64,000 nt of DNA from Beta vulgaris subsp. vulgaris (Eukaryota; Streptophyta; Magnoliopsida; Caryophyllales; Amaranthaceae): assembly GCF_026745355.1 (NCBI RefSeq), contig NC_079206.1:40008864-40072863 (forward strand), given 5' to 3'. Below, piece by piece: positions 32,455 through 42,209 of this stretch; positions within the stretch are counted from its first letter, which is position 1; each line of letters opens with the position of its first letter. The translations under genes were made by a program, and so were the position numbers. The notes beneath the pieces are model-generated. The model was not told where the DNA came from. It saw only the letters and a list, made by a program, of their open reading frames with translations, and ran no database searches.

Positions 32455-33952
32455 TCAATGCATCAGCAACAACATTAGCTTTCCCTTCATGATACTGGAT
32501 CTCAGATCATAATCCTTGATCAACTCCAACCACCTCCTCTGCCTCATGTTCAACTCCTTCTGAGTGAAAATATACTTTAAGCTCTTATGATCCGTGTACA
32601 ACTTACACGTTGCCCCATACAAGTAGTGTCGCCATATCTTCAAAGCAAACACTATTGCAGCTAATTCAAGATCATGGGTTGGATAATTCACCTCATATGG
32701 TTTTAACTGCCTAGAAGCATAAGCGATGACCTTCCGGTTCTGCATCAATACACACCCTAACCCAAATTTCGAAGCATCACTATAAACATCATACTGCTGG
32801 CTTTCATCAGGTAGAGCCAAAACAGGTGTTGTAGTCAACCTTTCCTTCAACGCCGAAAAAGCTTCCTCACACTCTGGAGTCCAAACAAACTTACATTCTT
32901 TCTTCATCAGGCTAGTCATTGGTCTCGATATCTTTGAGAAATCCTTTACAAATCTTCGATAGTAACCAGCTAACCCAAGGAAACTCCTTATATCAAACAG
33001 CTCTTCGGTGTTGGCCATTCGCGCACCGCTTGAATCTTAGTAGGATCCACCGAAACTCCTTCCTTTGAGATAACATGTCCTAAAAATGCAACCTCATCCA
33101 ACCAAAACTCACACTTAGAGAGCTTGGCGTACAACTTATGCTCTCTTAGGGTGGACAAAACTTCCCTCAAATGCAGCTCATGACAACTCCTATCCTTTGA
33201 ATATATCAAAATATCATCTATAAACACAACCACATATTTATCCAAGTATGGCCTGAAACCCTATGCATCAAATCCATGAACACTGCAGGTGCATTGGTCA
33301 GACCAAACGGCATCACTGTAAACTCATAGTGACCATACCGCGTCCTAAACGCAGTCTTAGGAATATCACCCTCAGCAATCCTCAATTGGTGATAACCTGA
33401 CCTCAAATCTATCTTCGAGAAAATTCCCGCTCCTTTCAACTGGTAAAATAAATCATCAATTCTCGGAAGCGGATACTTATTCTTGATCGTCACATTGTTC
33501 AACTCCCGATAATCAATGCACAACCTCAAACTACCATCCTTCTTTTTCACGAACAATACAGGTGCACCCCAAGGAGACGAACTAGGTCTTATATACCCTT
33601 TTTCCAATAACTCCTCCAACTGAACTTTTAACTCTTTCATCTCAGCTGGAGCCATTCTATACGGAGCCTTTGAAATAGGTCCGGTTCCTGGCATCAAGTC
33701 TACGGTGAACTCAAGATCCCTAACCGGTGGCACACCCGGTATCTCTTCAGGAAACACATCAGGAAACTCATATACGACTGGGATCTCCCTATTCTCATCT
33801 TCCTTTTCAATCCTCTGAACTCCACATAAGAATAACGGACACCCCTTCTTCACATAAGATTGAATTCTCATCGCAGACACTATCTTCATTCCCTTCTCCT
33901 TCCCAAGCTTCCTATAAGTCACCCTTTCTTTCTTAGGACCGACTAAGGACAC
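32455..33952 (-). pseudogene. Reverse transcriptase and RNase H, gypsy copy 1
   Basis: Three overlapping frames cover the enzyme. The first (33952-33218) holds the fingers and palm start, with [33 protein letters not shown] and [16 protein letters not shown]. The second (33245-32988) holds the catalytic [10 protein letters not shown] and [16 protein letters not shown]. The third (33018-32455) holds [12 protein letters not shown] and the RNase H domain, with [31 protein letters not shown] and TDHKSL. All catalytic aspartates of the RT and RNase H are visible. Breaks at about 33230 and 33000 are small frameshifts also seen, slightly differently, in copy 2. Confidence 0.88.
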
Positions 33953-35321
33953 CTTCGGGCCTCACAATCAATCTGAGCCTTGAATCTTCCCAACCAATCC
34001 ATCCCCAAAACACATCGAGGTCTGACAAGATCAAACTCAACTAAGTCGGATGGAAAGTTCACCCCAACTATCACTAAAGGTACTTGACTATGCAACTAGT
34101 ACAATTAAACATTTCCCCTGATGGCAATGCAATTTCTAATGAAATAGACACTGGACACTTAATGTAGGAGCTTTTCTACTAAAGTGCTAGAAATAAATGA
34201 ATGAGATGCTCCTGAATCAAATAACACTTTGACAAACGGAATTAATGAAAAAGGTTCCAACTACTACCTCAGAAACATTCTGAGCCTCACGGGGTTCATG
34301 AGAAAACTCTGCCTTTAGACTGATTCCCATCCCTGGTTTAACACCAGCATTGGAAGAAGCTAACTTCTGTTGATCATTCTGAGGTGCCTTACTACTCGGG
34401 TCAGGTTTGACTGCAGGTTCTCCACCAGCTTTTCTAAAGCACTATTCACGGTGCCCAATTTCTGACAATAATGGCATGTCACCAAGTTGCCTTTTTTCCA
34501 GGGTGGTTCTTATCACACCTTTTGCAGAAAAAAGTTCTCTCAACTTTCTTCCCATTCCCTTGGTTCCCATTAGGCTTCCGACTAGGTACCTATTGTCTTT
34601 CTCAGTTTGGTTAAATCCACCATTGGCTTAGGCTTCTTATCTCCAATTTGTTGGTTCCCATTGTTGTTATACTTCCTCTTTTCCCCAGAGGAAGTCCCTT
34701 CAATCTCTCTTCCTTTAATCCCATATAAGTGAGCAGCTCTACCATAAATTTCATCAAGAGTCTCAAAAGTTACTCCTCCCAGCTTACTTTGGAGAGTTAA
34801 GGTTAACCCTTGCTCAAACCTTTGGGCCTTTAAAGTCTCAGATGGTACTATCTCAGGTGCGAACCTCATCAACTCCAAAAATTTGCTATAATACTCATTA
34901 CAGACATAGTCCCCATTCTCAGATTGGTGAACTCCATAGCCTTTTGCTTCCTTAAGTACGCAGGATAAAACTTAGTCTCAGGCTTCTTTAAACTCGTCCC
35001 ACCCAAAGTTCGGATCCTCTAAAAGATCATCTTTTCTTTGTTTCACCATAGGTCTGCCTCATCTCTCAAATAATAAACAGCATTATTAACTCTAAGGTTT
35101 TCAAGGCACACTATGGCATCAAAAAGCTTATCAAATTCTCGGATCCAATTTTTTAAGCTAGCTGGGTCCTCTTTCCCATGGTAAGTCGGAGGTTTGACAG
35201 CTGCTAGCCTCTTAAAGACCTCACCAAAACTATTAGTCTCACTCTGCTTGGTTTCTTGATTAGCTATCACTTGAGTGATATTTTCAGTGATCTTTGCTAG
35301 CCTTCTAACTATAGAACCCAT
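33953..35321 (-). pseudogene. gag and protease, gypsy copy 1
   Basis: gag starts at 35321 (MGSIVRRLAKITEN) but the frame breaks at 35043, is resumed at 34878-34582 (LTLTLQSKLGG and the basic region) and breaks again before the zinc knuckle. The protease region (34210-33953) is shifted several times: the DSGASHS active site seen in copy 2 is not in one open frame here. Copy 2 (47245-48641) gives the intact reading of most of these proteins. Confidence 0.8.
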
Positions 35322-35569
35322 ACTCCTTCTCTTTATTTCTGCATTCTGCTAGGAGTAAAAGTGTTTGAGTAAATATACATATATAGACATTCAGAGAATA
35401 ACTGTCTATCTACCAAACAATTCAATAAATAACCATGCCAGTATAACTAGTTCAAAATATAACAATCACATATTTCGTACATCATGGCCAAATATGAGGC
35501 CTATTCATAACAACTACTAGAACATTTGAGTGTATCAACATATTCTTAAGACAACTAGGCCGTTTCATG

Positions 35570-35947
35570 GCCGAAACAAAACTATATATTCCTTTGGTTA
35601 CTGGAGACTTCAAACTCTGGGTAGCCCGCCTCAATAACATTCTCCAACTCGTCAATAGCCATATAATCATATTGGCCTGGGTATTCTCGAGGGGTATATT
35701 ATGGGCTATCATGCTCAGATGAACCTTCATATCCCATGCTATCAACTGAAGAAATTGTGGATACTGGGCTAGGTAGGTCAATATCAATGGCATCCCCACC
35801 CCTTTGGGCTCCATCTATTTCTATATACATTAACTCGGTGCCAAAATGAAGAATACTGGCTAACCAAACTCCCTGGAACTCACCATTATCTCTGTTCCAC
35901 TCCCCAGTTGGTAAGACTACATTAGCGTACTTATCATGGAGGATTTG
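35570..35947 (-). pseudogene. Leader ORF of gypsy copy 1, 3' part
   Basis: This part begins directly at the CACTA target site with QILHDKYANVVLP and runs to a TAA after 81 codons, beyond which about 38 further codons stay open to 35570. The frame is exactly continuous with 38796-38605 if the CACTA and one TTG duplication are removed, giving an ORF of about 145 codons. It lies between the primer site and gag, where no standard gypsy protein is expected. I recognise no domain. Aspartate- and serine-rich sequence (DIDLPSPVST) marks the end. Confidence 0.6.
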
Positions 35948-35977
35948 CACAACAAGAATGTCAGACTTTAGCGTCCG

Positions 35978-36245
35978 CAAAAATCAGACGCTAAAAACAC
36001 GGAATCGGACGCTAAATATATTAGCGTCTGCCGACGGACGCTAAACGGTTGATGCAAAACCCTTCGTCGCTAATTCTCCAAATAGCGTCCGCTTAAATAT
36101 TTAGCGTCCGTTATTTCGAATTTAGCGACCGCTTCATCGGAGACGCAAATTAGCGACCGCCAAAGACAGACGCTAATTAGCGACCGCTTAGGCAGTCGCT
36201 AATTAGCGACCGTCTTAAGCAGTCGCTAATTAGCGACCGTTTTTT
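35978..36245. repeat. CACTA subterminal repeats, copy 1
   Basis: More than ten copies of TAGCGTCC or TAGCGACC occur in both orientations, several paired as TCGCTAATTAGCGA palindromes. A 26-28 bp unit CAGTCGCTAATTAGCGACCG is tandemly repeated near 36183-36240. In CACTA elements such arrays bind the transposase. Confidence 0.88.
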
Positions 36246-36459
36246 CTAGACCCTACTCTTGGAAGCTTTTTTCTTTTAATTAATTGATATTAAATGTAAT
36301 AAGATATCAAATGATGCAAATACCATACTTCTTTTATTAAGGCAAATAAATTAATCAATTCAATTATTATTGATAATAAATGTAGATACAAGTGAAAAAA
36401 TAATTCGAGAACTAAATTCTAGTATACTTAGAACAAAATCTAATACAAATCTCATATAA

Positions 36460-36699
36460 TTACATGTACACTAATTTAAACTCCACAACAAAAATCTGGA
36501 ACAAAACTAAATATTTTGAGTCACCAAGGACTTTAGAAATGCAGCCCACCCGCCACCCATCATTATAAAGAGCATCTATAAGTATCTTGGCCTTAGCCAA
36601 TGCATCCATCACGAACCAGCTCAAGGAAACGAAATCATCATTCTCTATGGTCTTCACTCGAAATAAGCAAATTCCTCCAGTTTTCATGATCATAACCAC
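36460..36699 (-). pseudogene. Captured agenet-domain exon, copy 1
   Basis: The frame of 79 codons contains IDALYNDGWRVGCISKVLGD followed by SKYLVLF (residues about 41-67). This matches the beta-strand core of plant agenet (Tudor-like) domains, where an aromatic, DGW.G.V and Y.V.F pattern is typical. Plant agenet proteins bind chromatin or RNA. It lies inside a CACTA-like element and is a fragment; the next captured exon-like piece is at 36895-37034. Identification is by pattern only. Confidence 0.5.
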
Positions 36700-36894
36700 A
36701 TAGATTAGTCACTCTACTAATCAAAATGAATTGATCTTTTAGCTAGGATAGGGTTCCTCAATGAACTGAACTTGATCTTAATCACATTTAGAGTATCGCA
36801 GATAATAAGATAAACCCCAAGAAACAAGACTAATGTGATACCCGAAGTCATTATTTTCTGCTCCACTTCCATAAGGAGCTTCTTCCCTCCTCTG

Positions 36895-37034
36895 GCTGCC
36901 TCTATAAGTATCAAAGCCAGTTTACCCCTTGTGAATCATCCTCGTCACTGCTCACTTCAACTAAGCTTCCGTTGATGAAATTCTTCTTTTCTTTCTCCTT
37001 GTGAATCATTTCTTCTGTTGTTTGCACTGCCTGC
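36895..37034 (-). pseudogene. Captured acidic exon-like piece, copy 1
   Basis: On the minus strand an acceptor-like TTAAACTGCAG is followed by an open stretch reading KEKEKKNFINGSLVEVSSDE, then a stop. The acidic motif SSDEDDSQG fits a linker of a nuclear protein. It may belong to the same agenet gene as 36460-36699, but I cannot prove it. The copia element in copy 2 sits in the intron just upstream of this piece. Confidence 0.35.
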
Positions 37035-37285
37035 AGTTTAAGTGCTAATCGTTACCTAAATAAGCATGAAAAGTAGGGGAGATTAAGTAAACGAGCACAT
37101 AAGTGCATGCAAATATGCATGAAAGGAGTTCTAGTAAATGTTTCAAAGCTAACAATATAAAAAATTTAAACCATAGCAATCAGGATAATTCTATATAAAT
37201 ACAAATTATTCATGAAATTAATTGTTCAAAGAATGTTGAAAAACAAGAAACAATGAAAACACTTAAGTTTAGATGTCTGTGTGAG

Positions 37286-37415
37286 ACCTGGAGATGAAGA
37301 ACTGGTTGATCATATATCGATACGTAGCTTTCTTGGTGGTCCTGAGATCTGCAAGATTGCGAGATATGGCTCCCACAACCGCTCCGAAGCCTTGCTTGTT
37401 GAACAAAATAGGTGG
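37286..37415 (-). pseudogene. Captured SPX-MFS exon b, copy 1
   Basis: This exon matches the end of the SPX region of plant SPX-MFS vacuolar phosphate transporters (PHT5/VPT family). Read with copy 2 (61429-61550) it encodes GAVVGAIS, then DHQESYVSIYDQPVLHLQ and ends at a CAG|GT donor. One base is missing in copy 1 (CTGAGATC instead of CTGAAGATC), which shifts the frame. Confidence 0.75.
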
Positions 37416-37919
37416 TCAATACTCAATAGTTTCATTATTACTCACTAGGGAGAGAATACTCAATTTTCCAGGATTACAGGCTAGATTAATTCAAAGCTGT
37501 CATTTTCTCGATTTTATTTGTTTTTTTAATTTCTTTTTGCGTTTTCTTGTACTTGGTTTTTTGGTTTTTCCTAGATCTGAATTCCCTAAGACTTTTTAAT
37601 TTTTGTTGTTTTTCGATTTTTCTTTATTTTTTTGAGTTTTCTGTTTTATGAGATATTGATTTTGTGTGTTTATATTTTCGATTTGGTTATTCAATTTTAC
37701 AATTTCGCAATTTTGGGTTTTATGTCTTTGGTTTTTCGGTTTTCATCTTTTGATTTTTCTGAGATTTTGAGTTGTTTCTTGTTTTATGAATGTTGTTTCC
37801 AGATCTGGTTTTTGGGCATGATTTTTCGTTTTTTATGGGCATGAATTTCGTCTTATTTGGAAATCAGTTTTTCGTTTTTTTTTTCGTTCTTCTCGGATTG
37901 ATATTCGGATCAAACATAA

Positions 37920-38163
37920 AGTTTTGATTAATTACCCACAAAACATTCATCGGAAATAATTTCAGTAGAGAAGCATTCTTGATGTGTCTGAAGTACGAGA
38001 AGCATTCTATTTTGTTGAAATGAATGCTATAGGTCTGCGGAAGATCTTGAAAAAAATTGATAAACGCTTGGGCTATGGATTTACCAAGTATTATGTCAAA
38101 ACTCGTGCTAATCATCCCTATTCACAACTGCAACAAATATTCAAGCATGTGGAAATATGCTGA
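37920..38163 (+). pseudogene. Captured SPX-MFS exon a, copy 1 (inverted)
   Basis: In the inverted block, the plus strand encodes [14 protein letters not shown] followed by [15 protein letters not shown] and QLQQIFKHV. This is the core of the SPX domain of SPX-MFS transporters, including the lysine-rich helix that in SPX proteins binds inositol pyrophosphates (lysines of KILKK and the KYY/K pair). Here it points away from exon b (37286-37415), so the two can no longer be spliced together. Confidence 0.8.
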
Positions 38164-38319
38164 ATCCTGCTAATATTATGACAAATCTCTTTTGTTGTCT
38201 TTCTGAAGTTAAATTCACTTTTGTTTGCATTTGTTTCGATATCAAGAAGTGGTGTCTATGTCTCTATTGGTTGTGGAACAAAGGTTTTGTGTAGTTGAAA
38301 TTAAACAAGCTTGTGCTTT

Positions 38320-38475
38320 GTATGTTCTCACTTGGCTTGAGGACAGAAAGAAGGAGATGAGTTGAAGAGGAACTCAGATGTAGCAGAGATTTTGAAAGGC
38401 ATGCAATTCCCAAAGATATGCAAGAACTCTGACAAAAAGGCACCTGAGAAGATCATTGATCATGAGTATGCTTGT
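38320..38475 (+). pseudogene. Captured inositol 5-phosphatase exon a, copy 1 (inverted)
   Basis: Same exon as 62392-62553 of copy 2, here on the plus strand in the inverted block. It encodes the CSHL-type segment with QKEGDEL and the ICKNSDKKAPEKIIDHE end, followed by the GT donor. One indel breaks the early part. The following exon with the active-site motif is absent from this copy. Confidence 0.75.
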
Positions 38476-38604
38476 ATTGATCTACTTATAATCAAAAGCA
38501 ATTTAACTTAATCTATAGTCTATATTAGCTCACTCACCATTTATGTTGATCTAATATGTAATAATGTCTAAATGCAGACGCTAAAACGACAGATTCTTGT
38601 TGTG

Positions 38605-38796
38605 TTGGTATTTGGGTGTTTGAGGAAGGTGAATTAAGGCTAACAGAATTGGGTAGGGTTCCTCACTGACCCATGGCTCCCAGTCAAATGCATTAATACC
38701 ACTGGCCTCAACAATATCATTTATAAAATCAGGGACCGTTTTTCCTTCCAAAAGGAGTTCTTCAGAGTAATACATGTCCCTCATATGGTTAATCAT
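38605..38796 (-). pseudogene. Leader ORF of gypsy copy 1, 5' part
   Basis: It starts at ATG 38796 (MINHMRDMYYSEELLLEG) and runs 64 codons to the glutamine codon that forms the TTG target duplication of the CACTA. The ATG directly follows a TTTTGTTAACAG acceptor-like sequence. Upstream on the same strand, 38941-38866 encodes VEEKVYVIPYVWDNQGGHAA, which may be a further exon. If so the ORF may derive from a captured host gene. The function is unknown. Confidence 0.55.
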
Positions 38797-39399
38797 CTGT
38801 TAACAAAATTACTCATTAAAAGAAATATAATACATAATACTACTATTTGCTGGCCAATGCAGCATGACCTCCTTGGTTATCCCATACATAGGGAATAACA
38901 TAAACTTTTTCCTCTACTTCCAACAACAATCATATAAAAGTAAAAAGAATTAAGATGTTACAAGAACAACATCATAAAAGTAATACTAATATATGTTAAC
39001 TAAAAAAAAAAAATGGTCCAAGATTTGCACTAAATGCACCACTATGGCTTAAAATATTTATTTCAAAAATTTTAAAGTGTATTTGATTTCAAGATATAGA
39101 ATAGCCAAGGTGATTATAGCTCCCAGGTAAGGAAGTTACCCACAGCGTCGGGGAGAGCCTTCCTAATCCTAGACAGAGCTTGTCACCCCAACATATCTAC
39201 ACCCTTCATCTTTCCAAAAAAAAAATATAAATATATATATACCTTTTTGTGGCACTTAGCAAGATGCATCTGTACAAATCGTCAAAAAGAAAAAAATAAA
39301 AACTTAACAAAAATAATTTAGAATGCAAATACGAAACTCTAAAGGCCCATCTTATGTCTACCCATCAATTTTAATGTTCAACTTTGATCTTTTCAAGAC
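38797..39399. other. Gypsy copy 1 leader, non-coding part
   Basis: Apart from the possible exon at 38866-38941, this stretch holds no ORF. It includes short A/T tracts and a GC-richer block at 39115-39190. Confidence 0.5.
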
Positions 39400-39416
39400 C
39401 TGAAAAACTGATACCA
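39400..39416 (-). promoter_or_regulatory. Primer binding site, tRNA-iMet type (gypsy copy 1)
   Basis: On the minus strand TGGTATCAG lies three bases after the 5' LTR end, complementary to the 3' end of plant initiator methionine tRNA. The following TTTTTC departs from the usual GAGCC. Confidence 0.8.
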
Positions 39417-39419
39417 CTT

Positions 39420-40124
39420 TGTAATACCCCCAAATTACTCACTTTTAAATAAATAGTTTAATAAATAATATTTGAGTAATTTAGGAGTATTACCGCCACG
39501 TGACTAACACGCTTTCGGCAACCAACTACTAACTAACCAAAATAACTTGCAGCGGAAGACTTTAACCAAAAATAATAATACTTCCTTATTAATAAAAGTA
39601 AATATTGTCTCAATACTCAAAATAAATGAAACACTCTAATCTAGGTGAAGCTCCTCTTCCTAGTATGCTCCCATGCACATCCAAAATTCACCTCCAAATC
39701 TGCTTACCAAAAAGGTAAACAGGGCAAAGCCAAATAGGAAAGAGAAAATACGTGTCAGTATAAAATTGAGTACGAAATGTACTAGATAAGTAACATATTT
39801 GTTAGTTCGTAACAATTTTTCATTTCGAAAACTCCATCAACAATAATTCAAGAATAACTCTTTAAGAATAAACCATTTTCAAACACTTAATAATAATTCC
39901 AAGAATAACCTTTTAAGAACAAACTCTTTCCAAACACTTGAATAGTAATTCAAGAATAACCTTTTTAAGAATAAACTCTTTGCAAACAACTTTATCATAT
40001 AAACCACATTTTAAAAGATCTAGCTACATAAAGTACCTTGATCATGCACAAAAAGTATACTAGTATCTCCACTTAGTCTTAATCTTGAACGATCTCCTAA
40101 CAAACCAATAATAAAAATCTAATA
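39420..40124 (-). repeat. Truncated 5' LTR of gypsy copy 1
   Basis: Starts TGTAATACCCC at 39420 and aligns with 28907 onward. About 420 bp (equivalent to 29524-29946) is missing between two AAACAACTT repeats, joined at about 39985. Alignment ends at CTAATAA near 40124, so the remaining 0.6 kb, including the promoter half, is lost. Confidence 0.85.
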
Positions 40125-41246
40125 ATTTATTCACTATTATCACTACATTTGAAACATTATATGATTATTAACATGCTAATATTATTCGTAATAATTCACT
40201 ATTAGACGCGATTATAACATAAATTTAATTATTTTTATAATTTACTCAAATCAAACTATTATACGTCATATAATTCACTAAAATAGAAACCGAAAATAAA
40301 ACAAATTTGCCACGCACTTAACCAAATAGGTTTTTTGTCTCCTCCATAGAGGAACATACAATTATTCTATTTCTTCCATGGAGAAAACGAAGATACTTAT
40401 CATTTCTTTCGTGGAGGAAACTAAAAAAATTATTAATTTCCTCTATGGAGGAGACAAAAAAACTTTTTGGGCGGGGAACGAAATTCAACTTCCAACCATT
40501 TTTTTCAGTCAAATTTTACATCTAATCTTAGTTGAGTACCCTCTGTCACTGCACTCTTTCACCTTGTTCCTTGCGCCCACGCTCTTCGTATCCGGTTAAC
40601 TCAAGCGTTTTTAAGGTGGAGATGTTCGTAAAGTCACCTTGAACTATATTCAAGGTGTGGTGGCGGTGTTGAAGGTGATGTTGGTGTTGATGGTTCGTGA
40701 GAGTGGCGTTTGTGGTGGCCTGCGCCGGTGACGATTGCTGATGGTGGTAGTGGTTGTGGTGGTTTTAGTTCTGGTTGTGTTGAAGGTTGGTAGTGGTGCT
40801 CTTAATGGTGGTTGTGTTCAAGGTTGGTGGTTGTGTTGATGGTTGGATGAGAACTAGTGAAGGAGAGAGTGAAAGTAAGGATGAGAGGTGGGAGGAGGGT
40901 ATATGTAGGGGAGCATTGATTTGCCCATATTCGATATGGGCTGATAGTTGCCCATATCAGAGGCATTTTAGTAATTTCAAGGAAAAAGTAAAAAGGAGGT
41001 TGAGTAAATAGAAGGAAATAGAAAATTTCAACGGTAGAAATTAAAACAAAGGTATTAGCAGCTTCTTCTTGTAGAAATAGCAAGTAGTACTTCCTCCTTC
41101 TCCCTCTTCCTCACTGAAGCAAAATCAACATCTCCATCACATTCTTTGCAATTAAGGTATGTCCATTTGTGTTGAAAATTGTAGAAGTGAAGTTTAGTTA
41201 GTTGAATTTGATTTATATGTAGTTCATAGATAACTGTTGAATTGCA
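40125..41246. other. Tail of duplication copy 1
   Basis: Between the truncated LTR and the second copy: AT-rich sequence (40125-40320), a four-unit minisatellite (40327-40470), then a G/T-rich stretch with GGTGGT and GTGTTGAAGGT words (40640-40860) and a small palindrome CCCATATTCGATATGGG (40923-40939). No gene supported. Confidence 0.55.
40327..40470. repeat. Minisatellite of semi-palindromic units
   Basis: Four units of about 34-36 bp each contain a variant of TTTCCTCCATGGAGGAAAC: CTCCTCCATAGAGGAA, TTCTTCCATGGAGAAA, TTCTTTCGTGGAGGAA and TTCCTCTATGGAGGAG. The first and last unit also form an inverted repeat of about 25 bp (GTTTTTTGTCTCCTCCATAG and its complement near 40437-40462). Confidence 0.7.
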
Positions 41247-41639
41247 AAAATTGATCACTAATAGTCGACACTCGTTAGTAAATTGTTGCATAATAATTAA
41301 TCATTTATTATAATATAATTTCTCACTATTAGCACGCAATAATGACTAATTACGAATAAAAATAAATTATTAACTAATATTAACAAAACATGCTAATATC
41401 ACCAATACACTAATATTAATATGTTAATATCAGGAATACGCTGATATTGATATGCTAATGACATGATAAAACAAATTTTTAAAAAATACCCTTTCGACTT
41501 TTGACATTCACCGGCCATATACCCATCTTTCTTCAAAAAATAAGTTCACTTACCCTTAATGACTAATAACGTTAAACTCCGTTAGTCATTTACCCCCAAA
41601 GCCCCCTTTAATCCTAATTAACTAACTTAACTGTAACCC

Positions 41640-42209
41640 TAACCCCTAATTAACCCTAACTATCTCTCTCCCTACCCATCCCTCGGCCACCAACCCAACC
41701 TCAGCCCCACCAGCCCCTCCCCCCAACAAAACCCCACCCCCACCAGCCTACCCCCCTCCACAACCACCGCAGCCCCACCCTCCTTCCCCCACCCCCGCAA
41801 CCTCACAAGCACCCACCCCCACAACCTCACCAACCCCCTTCCCTACCCCCACCCCCACCCCCGCGCCTCAAACCCCTTCGATTTTCGTAACTCAGACCAC
41901 CACCCCACTGATTTTCGCACCCCACTCCCCCGGATTTTCGCACCTTACTGAGTTACAAATACGAAATATATCGAATTTTTGCACCTCTGACCCCCACCAT
42001 CATTGATTTTCGCACCCATCTCCCTTCCTCGTCGATTTCCTAGAACTGTTTGGGTGCGAAAGCCAGTGGGGTGGGGTGCAAAAATCAGTGGTGGTGGGGG
42101 TCAAAGCTGCGAAAATTCGATATATTTCGCATTTGAAAATTAGTGGGTGCGAAAATCCAGTGGGGTGGGGTGTGAAAATCAGTAGGGGATGGTGGGAGTG
42201 GGGTGGGGG
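41640..42209. repeat. GC-rich foldback region, copy 2
   Basis: Near-identical to 28330-28906, with the same inverted arms and the same abutting LTR start at 42210. Differences are mainly in the lengths of C runs. Confidence 0.8.

Larger units (their letters stand above)
35948..38604. mobile_element. CACTA-like element, copy 1, internally rearranged
   Basis: The 2657-bp element starts CACAACAAGAATGTCAGAC and ends (reverse complement) CACAACAAGAATCTGTCG, flanked by TTG at 35945-35947 and 38605-38607. Left subterminal repeats TAGCGTCCG and TAGCGACCG fill 35978-36240. No transposase is present. The interior carries agenet-like and SPX fragments. From 37505 to about 38565 it is the reverse complement of about 62296-63375 of copy 2, and the sequence equivalent to 61650-62295 and most of the right subterminal array is absent. 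Confidence 0.85.
28907..40124 (-). mobile_element. Del/Tekay-type Ty3/gypsy element, copy 1, with nested CACTA
   Basis: On the minus strand the order is: truncated 5' LTR (40124-39420), tRNA-Met primer site, leader with an extra ORF, gag, protease, RT, RNase H, integrase with chromodomain-like tail, purine tract and 3' LTR (30683-28907). RT and gag motifs, 1.77-kb LTRs and the tail fit the Del/Tekay chromovirus lineage. All ORFs carry frameshifts relative to copy 2. A 2.66-kb CACTA-like element (35948-38604) sits in the leader. No target duplication can be tested because the 5' LTR is truncated. Confidence 0.85.
27951..41246. repeat. Segmental duplication, copy 1
   Basis: The sequence from ATTGATCACTAATAGTCGAC at 27951 recurs in direct orientation from about 41247 and stays alignable to the window end, after removing the copia insertion at 50363-61175. 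Copy 1 comprises the GC-rich foldback region (27951-28906), the gypsy element with its CACTA insertion (28907-40124) and a 1.1-kb tail (40125-41246). Sequences to the left of the two starts are unrelated, so the junction at 41246/41247 is a true tandem boundary. Confidence 0.85.

Noticed and set aside
36183..36245. Regular palindromic repeats with spacers, CRISPR-like at first sight
   Set aside because: They are the TAGCGACC subterminal repeats of a plant CACTA-like element with variable spacing; no cas genes and a plant context.
37864..38115. Minus-strand frame starting [16 protein letters not shown] as a gene
   Set aside because: It is antisense to the captured SPX exon, whose plus-strand reading in copy 1 matches a known domain.
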